A DNA stretch of 64,000 nucleotides from Ornithodoros turicata (Eukaryota; Arthropoda; Arachnida; Ixodida; Argasidae). The stretch spans positions 10,624,011-10,688,010 of the forward strand of contig NC_088210.1 in the NCBI RefSeq assembly GCF_037126465.1. The letters are read 5' to 3'. The notes below the pieces were generated by a model. The model did no database searches. It was not told where the DNA came from and was given only the letters and a program-made list of their open reading frames with translations. A program made the translations under genes and the position numbers. Position 1 is the first letter of the stretch, and every line of letters starts with the position of its first letter. This document shows positions 45,389 to 54,659 of this stretch, one piece after another.

Positions 45389-48300
45389 CTAATGTTTATG
45401 AAGACCCAGACTCTCACAATGCCGGCGTGTCCTGTTCCCATTCAGAGCCTTGGTCATGATGTCCGCGTAATTTTCCGATGTTCTGATGTACTGGAGTTTC
45501 AATTGTCCGGTCTCGATCTTCTCACGGAGAAAGAAGTGTCGCAACTCTATATGCTTGTTGCGTTCGGATACCACTTGATTATTTCCGACCGCAATTGCAC
45601 CCTGATTGTCAACGAAGAGGGTATGTGGCTCACCGATGAATTCACTCGCTCCCACTTCCTTCGTAAAATGTTGCAACCACAAGACCTCTTTAGTTGCGTG
45701 GCACATTGCGATATACTCCGCTTCGACTGTTGAGAGTGCGGTTGACGTCTGCTTTTTGCTACTCCAGGATACCGCTGCACCTGCTAGCGTAAAAACGTAG
45801 CCACTGAAAGAACGTCTGTCAACACAATCAGTCGCCCAGTCTGCGTCGCAGAAGGCTTGAATTTGCTTCCCAGTCTTTGAAAACGTTAACGCAACGTCTT
45901 TCGTTTGTTTGAGATAGCGTAGCATGTGCTTCAATCCGCTCCAATGCTGTTCGGTAGGCTTCACATTAAACTGACTCATATATGACGCCGCGAATGCCAA
46001 GTCAGGTCTCGTTCCTCCAGCTAAATAAAGTAGCCCTCCAATCGCTTGACGGTACTGGTGAGACAATGCATTCGCTGCCTCGTCGTCATCACACGCTTTC
46101 TTGTACTTCATTCCTGGATCTAGTGGTGACGAAGCTCCCCTCGCATCTTTCATGCCAAAGGTTTCCACGAGCTCCTCAGCATACTTCGTTTGGTCCAGGA
46201 TCAGGCTTCCGTCTTCATTTCTTCTGATTCTCATAGATAGTATGTGGCTCGCTTCACCAAGGTCCTTTACTTCGAATGCACTTCGCAGTTTCTGCTTAAA
46301 GTCCTCAATTTTCCTTTCCGTCTTCGCTAGGATGAGTATGTCGTCCACATACACACCTATAATGAGGTCTTCACAAAAGTAAACGCAGGGATCTGCTTTT
46401 GACCTTGTCATGCCTTCGTTCTTTAGGAGTTCGTCCAATCTTATGTTCCACTCCCTCCCTGATTGACGGAGTCCATAAAGACTTTTCTTTAACAGGCAAA
46501 CGTTGTCCTGGTCTTCTTTACACAAGATAGTGGGTTGCTCCATATATATGGTTTCCTTTAGAATTCCGTTGAGGTATGCTGCTGTAATGTCAACCTGATG
46601 TATTTTCCAATCTCTCTCAATTGCAACCGCAAGGAGTATCCGTATTGACTTCATCTTTATAACGGGTGAATAAGTTTCGTTGAAATCAATTCCTTGGACT
46701 TGAGAATAGCCACAAGCGACAAGTCGTGCTTTGTACCGTTGTAGATTCCCGTTCTCGTCATATTTCTTTCGAAATATCCACTTGCATTTGACAACTCCTT
46801 GATCGCGCGGTCTTGGGACAATTTCCCACGTACCGTTCCTCTCTAGATTTCCCAGTTCTTCATCTATGGCCTCCTGCCAATAATTGCCATCAGGCATCGA
46901 CAACGCTTCTTCCAGAGTGATAGGATCTGGGATAGCGTCGGCTTGTGTGACCGTGTAACAGTAGTTTGGTCGTGGTTTGTTCGCTAGTCGTTGAGATCGT
47001 CTTGGTAGCTGTTCTACTTCGTGCTCCACTTGACCTGCTTCATCGACGAGCTCTTCGTCTCTGTTTGCACATTGGCATGCCACTTCTTGTTGCTCGGGTT
47101 CTCGTATAGGAGTCTCCTTTGGGGCCTCGTCTTCGTCGTTGACTTCAAGATTTACGACTACGATTCCGTCGTCGTTACATGACTCCGCAGTCACTGGCTC
47201 CGTGACTGTTTCGACAGTCTCGGGTTTGCAGGGAAATATGCCTTCGTCGAAAACAACATCACGGCTCAAGAAGAATTCATCATTCTTCATGTCCCACAGT
47301 TTGTATCCTTTGACACCTTCAGGATAACCTACAAGAATGCATTCGACCGCTTTGGGGTCCAACTTCGTCTTTCTACGTTGTCTCCGCTGTACTGCCCAAG
47401 CTCGACATCCATAGACTCTGAGGTAGTCTATTTTGGCCTCTCGGTTGAGCCATAGGGTTTCCGGCACTTGATGGTTGACGGCTTTTGAAGGACACTTGTT
47501 ACGTATGTGCGCTGCTGTATCAAGCGCATCTGCCCAAAGTGTTTTAGTCAGGCCGGACTCAATCAACAGACATCTGGTCATGTCCATCAGCGTTTGGTTG
47601 TATCTCTCAGCTATACCGTTCTGTTGCGGTGTCCCAGGTACTGTCAACTGTCGTGTTATCCCGTATTTCGTCAGGTATTGTTTGAAGTCTTCTCCAACAT
47701 ATTCGCCACCGTTGTCGCTTCGAAGGGTCTTGATGGTAGTGCTGTGAAGATTTTCCACCATCCGTCTATACTCATCAAACTTTTTAAGGACTTCGTTCTT
47801 CCTTTTCATGGGGTACACGACTGCGTATCTGGAATAATCATCAATAAAAGTTACGAAATACTTCGAACCTCCTTTCGAAGTTGGTGTCACACTCCCCACG
47901 TCTGAGTGGATCAGTTCTAACGGCGCTGTAGCTCTCACTGTGACGTCACTGCTCGGAAAACTACTTCTCCTGAGCTTGCCTTCCACACACGTCGAGCATC
48001 TTCCTTCATCGCTCCTGAAGCTTTCTGGACAGAGCTGGTATACGGCATCCAGGTGGAGATGGCCGAGTCGACGGTGCCACAGCGATGCATCTGCAGTACA
48101 ACCACGTTTCGATAGCCTCGATGACGAGCACAACTCTTCTACTGTGTATAATCTTCCCGACCTTGTTGCCGATAAGATGGTCTCACCGTTGCTCCGTCGC
48201 ACTTCTGCTTTTCCATTGTGGAATGTTACTTTGAAATTAAGTTCCTCAATTTTCCCTACAGATAGGATGTTGCCGTCTAGCTCGGGTACGTACAGCACGT

Positions 48301-49387
48301 TCTTGAGGGTTAAGAAATTCCCACCGTACTCTTCTTTTAGTTGGAATTTCACCTCGCCAAGTCCGAGGACTTTCATTACGTCTTGGTTCGCTGTGTGTAC
48401 AGTAGATTCATATGGCTGGAACTCCACGAATTTCGTCCTATTTGATGTCATATGGTCTGTAGCTCCGCTGTCCATGTACCAAACAGCATGACTCCCAGAT
48501 CTTGTATCTGACACCGATAATGATGCGTGAGTCACCTTTTTCGCTTGCCGTCGTCCTGTTGATTTCTGCGGTGTGGTGTCGTCATCAACCTCTTCACAGT
48601 GTTTGGCGATGTGTCCCAGTTTCCCGCAGGCGAAGCATCTCACACGTCGTCTTCCAACATCGTGTCTTACATTTTGAAAACTCTTCATTCCACGGCCTCG
48701 AGAGGACGATTTCCCTTCAGACATGTTGGACATGTTGTCGCCTACTGACTTGTACTGACTCTCAGCTTCCCGTTTGGTGAACAAAGCTCTTGCTGTACCA
48801 TCACTCTCCGTCGTCTGCCCTTCATCTCGACGTTTCTTGCGTTTTTCTTCGACTAAGAGTCTTGCCTTTACTTCCTTAGCGGTGAGTGTGGCTTCGTCCT
48901 GCTCCAACTTGAGGATGAGGGCTTCGTAAGATTCCGGCAGTCCCATCAGCATGACAAGCGCAACCTCTTTATCAGTGAATCCGTATCCACCGTTAGTCAA
49001 CTTGCGATGTAGGTCCATCAAGCGGCTCAGGTACTCCTTCATCGGTTCATCGTCTTTCTTCTGGACATTCACAAAATCTCGCAGGAGTTGTAGGACGTGC
49101 AGCAATCCGTATTTCGTGTGAATTTCCCGAAGGATTTCCCACGCTTCCTTCGCGGTTGTGCAAGTGCCAATGTCATCCAGATAACTGTCCTCTACTACAA
49201 GGAACAGGAAAGTGAGGGCCTTGTTATTGTGTTTCCTCTCCTCGCCTGTCATTTCTGAGCCGGAGTATCCAGGATCCACTGCTTCCCAGCAATTCTTTTG
49301 TACGAGTGCAGCTTTCGTCCTAATCGACCACGCATGGTAGTTCTCTGAATTCAGTTTCGTGATCTTGAATTCGTCGCTGAAAGCCAT
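45389..49387 (-). CDS. Copia gag-pol polyprotein, 1332 aa
   Basis: A single polyprotein for capsid, protease, integrase, reverse transcriptase and RNase H, acting in cytoplasmic particles and then at the chromosome. Residues about 5-200 are the Copia-type gag (UBN2/DUF4219-like). A CCHC zinc knuckle is at 251-264 (C251, C254, H259, C264). The aspartic protease motif DSG starts at D306. Integrase has an HHCC finger (H438, H443, C464, C467) and catalytic D496, D558 and E594 with D35E spacing. RT has D933 in VDITAAYLNG and the YVDD box (D1015, D1016). RNase H has D1181, E1222 and D1260. The start is the first methionine and falls just before the gag fold. There is no frameshift between gag and pol. 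It lies 239 bases from the 5' LTR and its stop is 41 bases from the purine tract. Several overlapping plus-strand frames are shadows. Confidence 0.98.
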   Translation of the reverse strand: MAFSDEFKITKLNSENYHAWSIRTKAALVQKNCWEAVDPGYSGSEMTGEERKHNNKALTFLFLVVEDSYLDDIGTCTTAKEAWEILREIHTKYGLLHVLQLLRDFVNVQKKDDEPMKEYLSRLMDLHRKLTNGGYGFTDKEVALVMLMGLPESYEALILKLEQDEATLTAKEVKARLLVEEKRKKRRDEGQTTESDGTARALFTKREAESQYKSVGDNMSNMSEGKSSSRGRGMKSFQNVRHDVGRRRVRCFACGKLGHIAKHCEEVDDDTTPQKSTGRRQAKKVTHASLSVSDTRSGSHAVWYMDSGATDHMTSNRTKFVEFQPYESTVHTANQDVMKVLGLGEVKFQLKEEYGGNFLTLKNVLYVPELDGNILSVGKIEELNFKVTFHNGKAEVRRSNGETILSATRSGRLYTVEELCSSSRLSKRGCTADASLWHRRLGHLHLDAVYQLCPESFRSDEGRCSTCVEGKLRRSSFPSSDVTVRATAPLELIHSDVGSVTPTSKGGSKYFVTFIDDYSRYAVVYPMKRKNEVLKKFDEYRRMVENLHSTTIKTLRSDNGGEYVGEDFKQYLTKYGITRQLTVPGTPQQNGIAERYNQTLMDMTRCLLIESGLTKTLWADALDTAAHIRNKCPSKAVNHQVPETLWLNREAKIDYLRVYGCRAWAVQRRQRRKTKLDPKAVECILVGYPEGVKGYKLWDMKNDEFFLSRDVVFDEGIFPCKPETVETVTEPVTAESCNDDGIVVVNLEVNDEDEAPKETPIREPEQQEVACQCANRDEELVDEAGQVEHEVEQLPRRSQRLANKPRPNYCYTVTQADAIPDPITLEEALSMPDGNYWQEAIDEELGNLERNGTWEIVPRPRDQGVVKCKWIFRKKYDENGNLQRYKARLVACGYSQVQGIDFNETYSPVIKMKSIRILLAVAIERDWKIHQVDITAAYLNGILKETIYMEQPTILCKEDQDNVCLLKKSLYGLRQSGREWNIRLDELLKNEGMTRSKADPCVYFCEDLIIGVYVDDILILAKTERKIEDFKQKLRSAFEVKDLGEASHILSMRIRRNEDGSLILDQTKYAEELVETFGMKDARGASSPLDPGMKYKKACDDDEAANALSHQYRQAIGGLLYLAGGTRPDLAFAASYMSQFNVKPTEQHWSGLKHMLRYLKQTKDVALTFSKTGKQIQAFCDADWATDCVDRRSFSGYVFTLAGAAVSWSSKKQTSTALSTVEAEYIAMCHATKEVLWLQHFTKEVGASEFIGEPHTLFVDNQGAIAVGNNQVVSERNKHIELRHFFLREKIETGQLKLQYIRTSENYADIMTKALNGNRTRRHCESLGLHKH

Positions 49388-49520
49388 GACTGCTGAATCT
49401 TCTCTGGTTTGACTGTCGCCCCGTCTCGGTATGCGTCGCTCAGAATCGCTTTGTCGTCCCAGGCACTACTTCTGTGTTCCTGGCGTCTGGCTTCGCTAAC
49501 GTCGCTTCGGGCTTCGGTCG

Positions 49521-49617
49521 CTATCTTCACTTGCGTCCTGGACTGCCCTCTTCACTTACGTCCTGAGCTGTCGTCTTCTCTTGCATCCTGACGTGTCGTC
49601 TTCACTTGCGCCCTGGG
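49521..49617 (-). repeat. 25-base tandem repeat in the copia leader
   Basis: On the element strand about four units of CAGGRYGYAAGTGAAGA plus 8 variable bases follow the primer site without a gap. Unit 3 holds GTAAGT (49559-49554), a perfect splice-donor core. The other units have GCAAGT or GCAAGA at this place. Confidence 0.8.
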
Positions 49618-49626
49618 CCCATAACC
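49613..49626 (-). other. Primer binding site, initiator tRNA-Met anticodon arm
   Basis: GGTTATGGGCCCAG on the element strand directly follows the 5' LTR. It is the complement of CTGGGCCCATAACC, the anticodon stem-loop sequence of animal initiator tRNA-Met (recalled). It is not complementary to any tRNA 3' end (no TGG start). This is the half-tRNA priming known for Drosophila copia and Ty5. Confidence 0.9.
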
Positions 49627-49839
49627 TGTTAGCGCTGCGCAGGTATGAGTAGACAGAGACCACAGCAAGAGTCGAACAAGGAACGACTTTACTCGTGAAG
49701 GAAAAGGGAAAAAGTAAAGGAACAGCGTGTTACGCGAGACACGCAGTGTGCGCAAGATGAAAGTGAACAAACACGTGAGCATACGTCAGACGAACACGAA
49801 AACGAAACTAGACAACACATTGTGTAAATATATCTAACA
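49627..49839 (-). repeat. 5' LTR of copia element
   Basis: 213 bases, identical to the 3' LTR, TG...CA ends within a 6-base inverted repeat TGTTAG/CTAACA. It would contain the promoter; a TATA-like ATATATTTA lies near its 5' end. Confidence 0.97.
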
Positions 49840-50028
49840 TAATGAGCCCCTTCACAATAAGGATCGAAGTCCTATGGTGTCCAAAAAGGTCGAAAGAGCT
49901 TTGAGGGCACAGCGTTGGTGGGATGGATTTGGCCAGGGACCAAGCCATTTTGGGAGAGAGAGAGAGAAAGGGAGAGAGAGGTTGGTAGTGTGGGCAATGA
50001 TCAAGAAGGTGCCGTAGATCTTCTAGAG
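49840..50028 (-). repeat. Family F repeat, right part, up to hAT insertion
   Basis: Continues family F with AGGGCACAGCGTTGGTGGGA (compare 32448-32470) and AGTGTGGGCAATGATCAAGA (compare 33242-33262). Interrupted at 50028 by a hAT-type element and resumed at 50371. A GAGA run at 49953-49980 lies inside. Confidence 0.75.
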
Positions 50029-50362
50029 CAGTGGCTCCCAAAGTGATGGTCTCCGCGGACCCCCGGGGGTCCTCGAGAGTCTTCGTGGGGGGTCACGACG
50101 ATCGAAGACCGTCTTGGCGAGTGCTGGTGATCACGTCATCTCTGAGGGTGACGATATTGATATATGGACGATATAGTCAATACTAAACAAGCCCGAAATA
50201 TACTAACTTCTCATTTCCTACATGGCGGTGTCTTGTTTGTTTTTCCTTTTCTTTCTTCACGTCCCTCGTTTATGTCGACATGAAAAGTATTTAACGGGGA
50301 TCCTCGAATGGATTCTCAGTGGTTTTTGGGGTCCGACACAACGAGAAGTTTGGGAAACGCTG
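50029..50362. mobile_element. Non-autonomous hAT-type element nested in family F
   Basis: The ends CAGTGGCTCCCAAA and CAGCGTTTCCCAAA match at 11 of 14. TTCTAGAG is duplicated at 50021-50028 and 50363-50370. 334 bases, non-coding. The CAGNGGTTCCCAAA-type end is typical of hAT elements in animals. Confidence 0.92.
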
Positions 50363-50370
50363 TTCTAGAG

Positions 50371-50430
50371 CACCGCTGACAGCATCTCGGAGAGACAACC
50401 CGCCTCAAGCGGTAAAGCAAACTGAGCATG
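50371..50430 (-). repeat. Family F repeat, last part
   Basis: CACCGCTGACAGCATCTCGG resumes family F after the hAT insertion and fades by about 50430. Confidence 0.6.
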
Positions 50431-50630
50431 ACTACTGACTACTGTAGCAACCAAAACACTAATAATAATAAAAAAAGTGCTCTGAGAAGGACATGATTAA
50501 AGGGTCACTATACCCACAAAATCTGGTGGTGTCTTTAGAAAATCTTACCGAATTTGCGATATTCCTGCAATCAACGTGACTCACTTCTCTCAAAATATTG
50601 TCTCTCTATGCGAAGCGGAAGTATCATATA

Positions 50631-51261
50631 CAGTGAACCCTCGTTAATATGACCGCGTCGGTTCCCGCAGATTTTGGTCATAAAGCGAATTGTCATAATA
50701 ACGAGAAAGCGGTCCAGTGGGGACCAGAGGGCATGCACGGCAGAACAAAACGTACGCATGATGCTGTACAACAATTTATTTAATAAAAAAAGTCTGTCAG
50801 CAATGACTGCTTGGAGTAGCTTGCAGTGATCAGCTTTTCTAACTGTACAAGAGTATTATTGATCACGCAAACATTATTAATGTCATTGTGTTGCTCAAAA
50901 AACAATAAGGCAACCTTCAGTGCTTCACTGCTTTAGCAATCCGAGAAGAGGTATGAGTAATCTTGAGGACAACAACGCCTCGAGTCACCCTAATCCTTTG
51001 CGCCCCACTTTAACTGTGTCACTTTGTTCCTGAGAAACTTAAGCAGCCACTCAAAAGGGTGCGTGACGCGGTCATAATAACGGGAGGATAATACGTGTCT
51101 TTGACCCCAGCTGTGCCCAAAAATCTCGGTCATAGTCCGATAAGCGGAATGTCATATTAACGGGAAGGATTTACTACATGGGGAAAAAACCGTTCCCCAC
51201 GAATTCGGTCATAAAGCGTGAATGTCAGATTAACGGGGGTCATAATAACGAGGGTTCACTG
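50631..51261. mobile_element. pogo/Tigger-like MITE, 631 bases
   Basis: The ends CAGTGAACCCTCGTTA are identical inverted for 16 bases and similar beyond. TA at 50629-50630 and 51262-51263. GGTCATAAAGCGAAT and GTCATATTAACGGG words on both sides. Shares its interior (AGTGCTTCACTGCTTTAGCA, compare 39670-39690) with 39488-40182. No transposase frame. Confidence 0.9.
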
Positions 51262-51274
51262 TAATTAATTTCTA

Positions 51275-51560
51275 GTCTTGACAAGTATGACGTCATACTA
51301 TATTGTGCGCAATCTGCAATGCGTCATGCAACTCCACGTGGACACATTTCCATACCATTGAATGCAAGGAAGAAGTACCGCATAGTTTACGCTGGCAAAT
51401 ATACGTTCATCTCTTGGCTTCGTGCCGACGGGAATATATCGGCAAGCCCTAGAACGACATGTAAACAAAGTCACGTGACCTGAAAATGACGTTTCCTATG
51501 ATGTGTGACCGGGACAATATGGCAGATTTGCGAAAGGCACCCGTTTGAGGATGGCAGGTT
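51275..51560 (-). mobile_element. Partial relative of the 43958-44543 hAT-type element
   Basis: GTTTACGCTGGCAAATATAC, CATGTAAACAAAGTCACGTG, CCTGAAAATGACGTTTCCTA are the inverse of 44020-44170. Termini and duplication are not recognisable. Confidence 0.7.
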
Positions 51561-51876
51561 TATGTCAACGCCGTTTATGTTTATGTCATGTTACGATCGA
51601 AGGGGCCAAACGTGTGACGTCACGGCTGATCTTCCGGTTTCGGTTTTATAGTTGCCTGTGGTTGCCGGCAACCCGGCATAGCATAGTATCGGAATGCTTC
51701 GAGAGGTGTGATCCTACCGTGCCAAGGTGCACGCCCCCCCCCCCTCCCCCACCCAAGTAGCCTGTGCAGTTAGCCTCGTCATTGGCTATCTTAGGTAACG
51801 TGACCCTTACGAAGCTTCGAGAAGGCTAAAACTCATCCCATGTCTTACGTCTCTCGCCCAACGCTTTTTTCTTTCT
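51561..51876. other. No gene seen
   Basis: Unassigned, C-rich at 51731-51752. Confidence 0.4.
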
Positions 51877-52312
51877 TCTTTTTACATCTCGTATTAGCGC
51901 CGCGAAGCAGCTGTGGCTATGAGCGCCGTACAGACGTGAAGAGATTGAGAGAGGAAAACAGGGAGGAGTGGGGAACAGGGGGGGTTAGTATGCGTCCTGG
52001 GCTGACTTCAGGGGGAACTGTGCCGACATTCGTCCGGAAAGTATGCTGGAAAACCAAGGGGAAACATCAGACAGCAAATCCGGTGCAACGATTCGAACCC
52101 GTTTCACCTCTGAATCTCGGCGTGGTAAACGATCATTCTATCCTGTCCTGTCCTGTCCTGTCCTGACCTGTTTTGACCTCACCTCACCTCACCTCACCTC
52201 ACCTCACCTCACCTCACCTCACCTAACCTAACCTCACCTCACCTAACCTAACCTAACCCAACCCAACCCAATCTAACCTAAATTAACCTAAGCACTACGC
52301 CACGGGAGCTGG
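51877..52312 (-). repeat. SINE family B copy with pentamer array in its tRNA head
   Basis: The tail inverse (GCGCCGCGAAGCAGCTGTGG), body (CCTGGGCTGACTTCAGGGGG) and B-box (GATTCGAACCC) run into CTCGGCGTGGTAAACGATC. The head then resumes as CACTACGCCACGGGAGCTGG after the pentamer array at 52139-52281. Compare the uninterrupted head at 12500-12558. Confidence 0.82.
52139..52281. repeat. Degenerate pentamer array CCTGT/CCTCA/CCTAA/CCCAA
   Basis: About 28 consecutive 5-base units change in blocks: CCTGT, then CCTCA, then CCTAA alternating with CCTCA, then CCCAA and CTAAC. CCTAA is the complement of the arthropod telomere unit TTAGG. The gradual change argues for slippage in place rather than a telomere fusion. 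Confidence 0.85.
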
Positions 52313-53326
52313 TGCGTTTTTTTCTGCTCTCAAATGCACTTGGAACGCGTATTCCGTCTTCTTGGACAGCACAAACGTAAGACGAAGCATAAATGCATAA
52401 AAGAGGCGAGAACCATGCCAGCACGGATTGCGGGCCACTTGGTCACACGGACGAATGCGGTGACCCGCGGTGCACCCAGCTTATAATGCCACTGTTCGAG
52501 AAGGACCCGCCTCTTGGGACCTCCTAAATTAGAGCTCTAACTGTGCCGTTCGCCAGCCGTGCACTCTCGCTTTCCGACGTTTTTTTTTTTTTTCTTTCCT
52601 CCCTTTGTTTGAGCCGGTTTGTCCCGCGGGCCGGCCGGATTAATAAGCGGAACGACGACCCCCCGATAAGCATCTTTTCCACTGGGTATCTCCGTGATAC
52701 CCCATTTCAAAGAGGGGGGGGGGGATAATGACAGAGCGCCCATTAAATTACCACCATATAATTACCGACAGGAAAGCAACGAAACGTGAGGCCACCGCCC
52801 CAGGTGAAATGGCGCCGTTGCCGCCTGGTCACGCTTTCCATAGATAATACCCGTGCTGGTGGTATTCTTTTTACTTTTGTTCTTTTCTTTCTTTTTTTTT
52901 TGCCACAGCACTCGGGTGATACGAAAACACAGTTCCTAATGTTAATAATTTCCGACGTGCTGTTGTTTGGCCCGTACTCCATTGCACGCATGGATAAACC
53001 GCTTTGCGTTGGACGAGAAGAGGGACCCGGATGATGCTGACACGTGGCTGCCACAGTGTTTGCCATTACACGGGTTTCTAAGTGTGCAACAGTCTGCACG
53101 TAATGGCGATTTTGACTCTGGTTGTACTTTAAGGGATTGCTTTTCCTTCTTTCTTTTTTAATGTGATGCAGTCTGAGCGACTTCGATGTCATCGTCGATT
53201 CGTGTTCCCACCATTACGACTGCTGCGACAGAAACACTGTAAGCTGCGATGTTAGGTTTGGCTAAATAGTAACGAATTTTAGCTGTATTCCCTGGTTGTC
53301 ACGTCACCACAGTTAACCTACACATG
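52313..53326. other. No gene seen
   Basis: Unassigned. T14 at 52580-52593, G10 near 52716. A 149-codon minus frame at 52743-53192 has no domain. Confidence 0.4.
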
Positions 53327-53328
53327 TA

Positions 53329-53543
53329 CAGCTTGGGACAAAAGTTCACGGAACACCGGGGTGTCGCATTTCTCCAATGGAGCGACAACCTAGCAGCAAT
53401 AAGGAGTGGACATACATATTGAGAGATGAATAGAATAGCCCGCCACCCGTTTCCTATTCGATCGCTTCGTGATAGCTAGCAGGGAAGCGCTCCGATGAAG
53501 AAATACGCAGATGCCGTGTTCCGTAAACTTTTGTCCCAAGCTG
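53329..53543. mobile_element. Tc1-type MITE, CAGCTTGGGACAAAAGTT ends
   Basis: Inverted ends CAGCTTGGGACAAAAGTTYA followed by CGGAACAC match except at one site. TA at 53327-53328 and 53544-53545. 215 bases, non-coding. The ends are of the CAG...GGGACAAAA kind seen in Tc1-like elements. Confidence 0.9.
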
Positions 53544-53545
53544 TA

Positions 53546-53718
53546 CGAGTCGGTAGACCATAACACTGAGACAGTACAAACTTTTTGTACCTGTACTTCG
53601 GTTTTGACGATGTTTCGCGGCATCCCCTTTCCTCGGAAAGGTGTTCGTCGTTATTTATTAGTGAGAGTTAATGCATCGTACTCCATCGCCTTTGCGTACG
53701 ATGCGCTAAAACTCTCTG
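53546..53718. other. No gene seen
   Basis: Short unassigned gap. Confidence 0.4.
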
Positions 53719-54070
53719 TTATCGGTACACCGATACAATGGGACCGTTGCAGCAAAGTTTGCACAGCGCCATTTCGGGCCCAAGCGGCCACGGATGCAAA
53801 CAGTAGGGAGTTCTATCAGCGGGTTCTGCGTGGTGTTTCAAGCAGTATACGTCAGGGAGAGCTACAAAACCTGTAGGACGTTCACAGCAAAAGCGGTGCA
53901 TCTTGCCAAGAGCGAACAACTCGAGACCATGCATTTGAAAGTGCCACGTCGTCTGCTAAACTACCGCGCGTTGCATATTTTGGGGCGCTGACGTTGTCCT
54001 GCCCCACAGAAACAGGTCCATTCCGGCGTACACAAACTGACACACCGAAATTGTATCGGCGTACCGATAA
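53719..54070. mobile_element. Family G inverted-end element
   Basis: The ends TTATCGGTACACCGATACAA and TTATCGGTACGCCGATACAA match at 19 of 20. The interior aligns to the insertion in family D at 7136-7709 (CTGCACAGCGCCATTTCGGG and GAAAGTGCCGCGTCGTCTAC types). No flanking duplication was recognised. Confidence 0.8.
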
Positions 54071-54191
54071 TAAGCGACCAAGAAGTTTGTAAACAGATAG
54101 AGCACTTTCATAATCGATCGCCTCGCGTACAGATTAGATAAGCGCTGTCGGAAATCGTTTTCTTGACCTTGGCGCTCGACTCCGTCGTGCG

Positions 54192-54651
54192 CAGTCTTGG
54201 TAACTAGTAACTAAATTACTTTTAACTTGTAACTGCAACTAGTTACTTTTGGGGTTAACTAGTTACAGTAACTAGTTATATTTCCAGAAAAGTAGCTTTT
54301 AACTGTAACTAGTTACTATTTCTGTGAATGTAACTGCAAAATGTAACTAGTTACTCGAATAAATGTTGATCCTTGTTTACGTACGTACGCGTGTCGTCTT
54401 TTTCCCTGTGGGAGAGCCACGTATTGACTTATACAGCTTCTGGTTAAGTGCAATAATACTGTTATCGTACTCAAGTAAATGTAAATTAATATGTTTTTAA
54501 CAATTGTATCACCCTCTCATGGTCATTTTTATAAAAAAGTAACTGTAATGTAACTACGGTAAGTTACTTTCTCTCAGTCACTATAACTGTAACTTAGTTA
54601 CTTAACCAGGGAAGTAACTATAACTTTTTAGAAGTAACTTACCCAAGACTG
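54192..54651. mobile_element. Non-autonomous hAT-type element, word GTAACTAGTTAC
   Basis: The ends CAGTCTTGG are identical inverted, flanked by the exact duplication GTCGTGCG (54184-54191 and 54652-54659). TAACTAGTTA/AGTTAC words fill the outer 150 bases on the left and 110 on the right. The centre 54365-54530 is unique. Confidence 0.92.
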
Positions 54652-54659
54652 GTCGTGCG

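Larger units (their letters stand above)
45127..49839 (-). mobile_element. Intact Ty1/copia LTR retrotransposon
   Basis: A complete 4713-base element, transcribed right to left. The order on its own strand is: 5' LTR (49839-49627), primer site (49626-49613), leader with 25-base repeats, single gag-pol frame (49387-45389), purine tract (45348-45340), 3' LTR (45339-45127). TAATG is duplicated at 45122-45126 and 49840-49844. The LTRs show no difference over 213 bases and the frame is unbroken, so insertion was recent and the copy looks structurally autonomous. Domain order protease-integrase-RT-RNase H is the Copia order. Flanks are parts of family F, which it disrupted. Confidence 0.98.

Noticed and set aside
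45606..48780. Several plus-strand frames of 60-183 codons opposite the copia polyprotein
   Set aside because: They are antisense shadows of a strongly coding minus-strand frame with intact domains.
52139..52281. True interstitial telomere from a chromosome fusion
   Set aside because: The units drift in blocks and begin as CCTGT and CCTCA, and the array is embedded in a SINE head.
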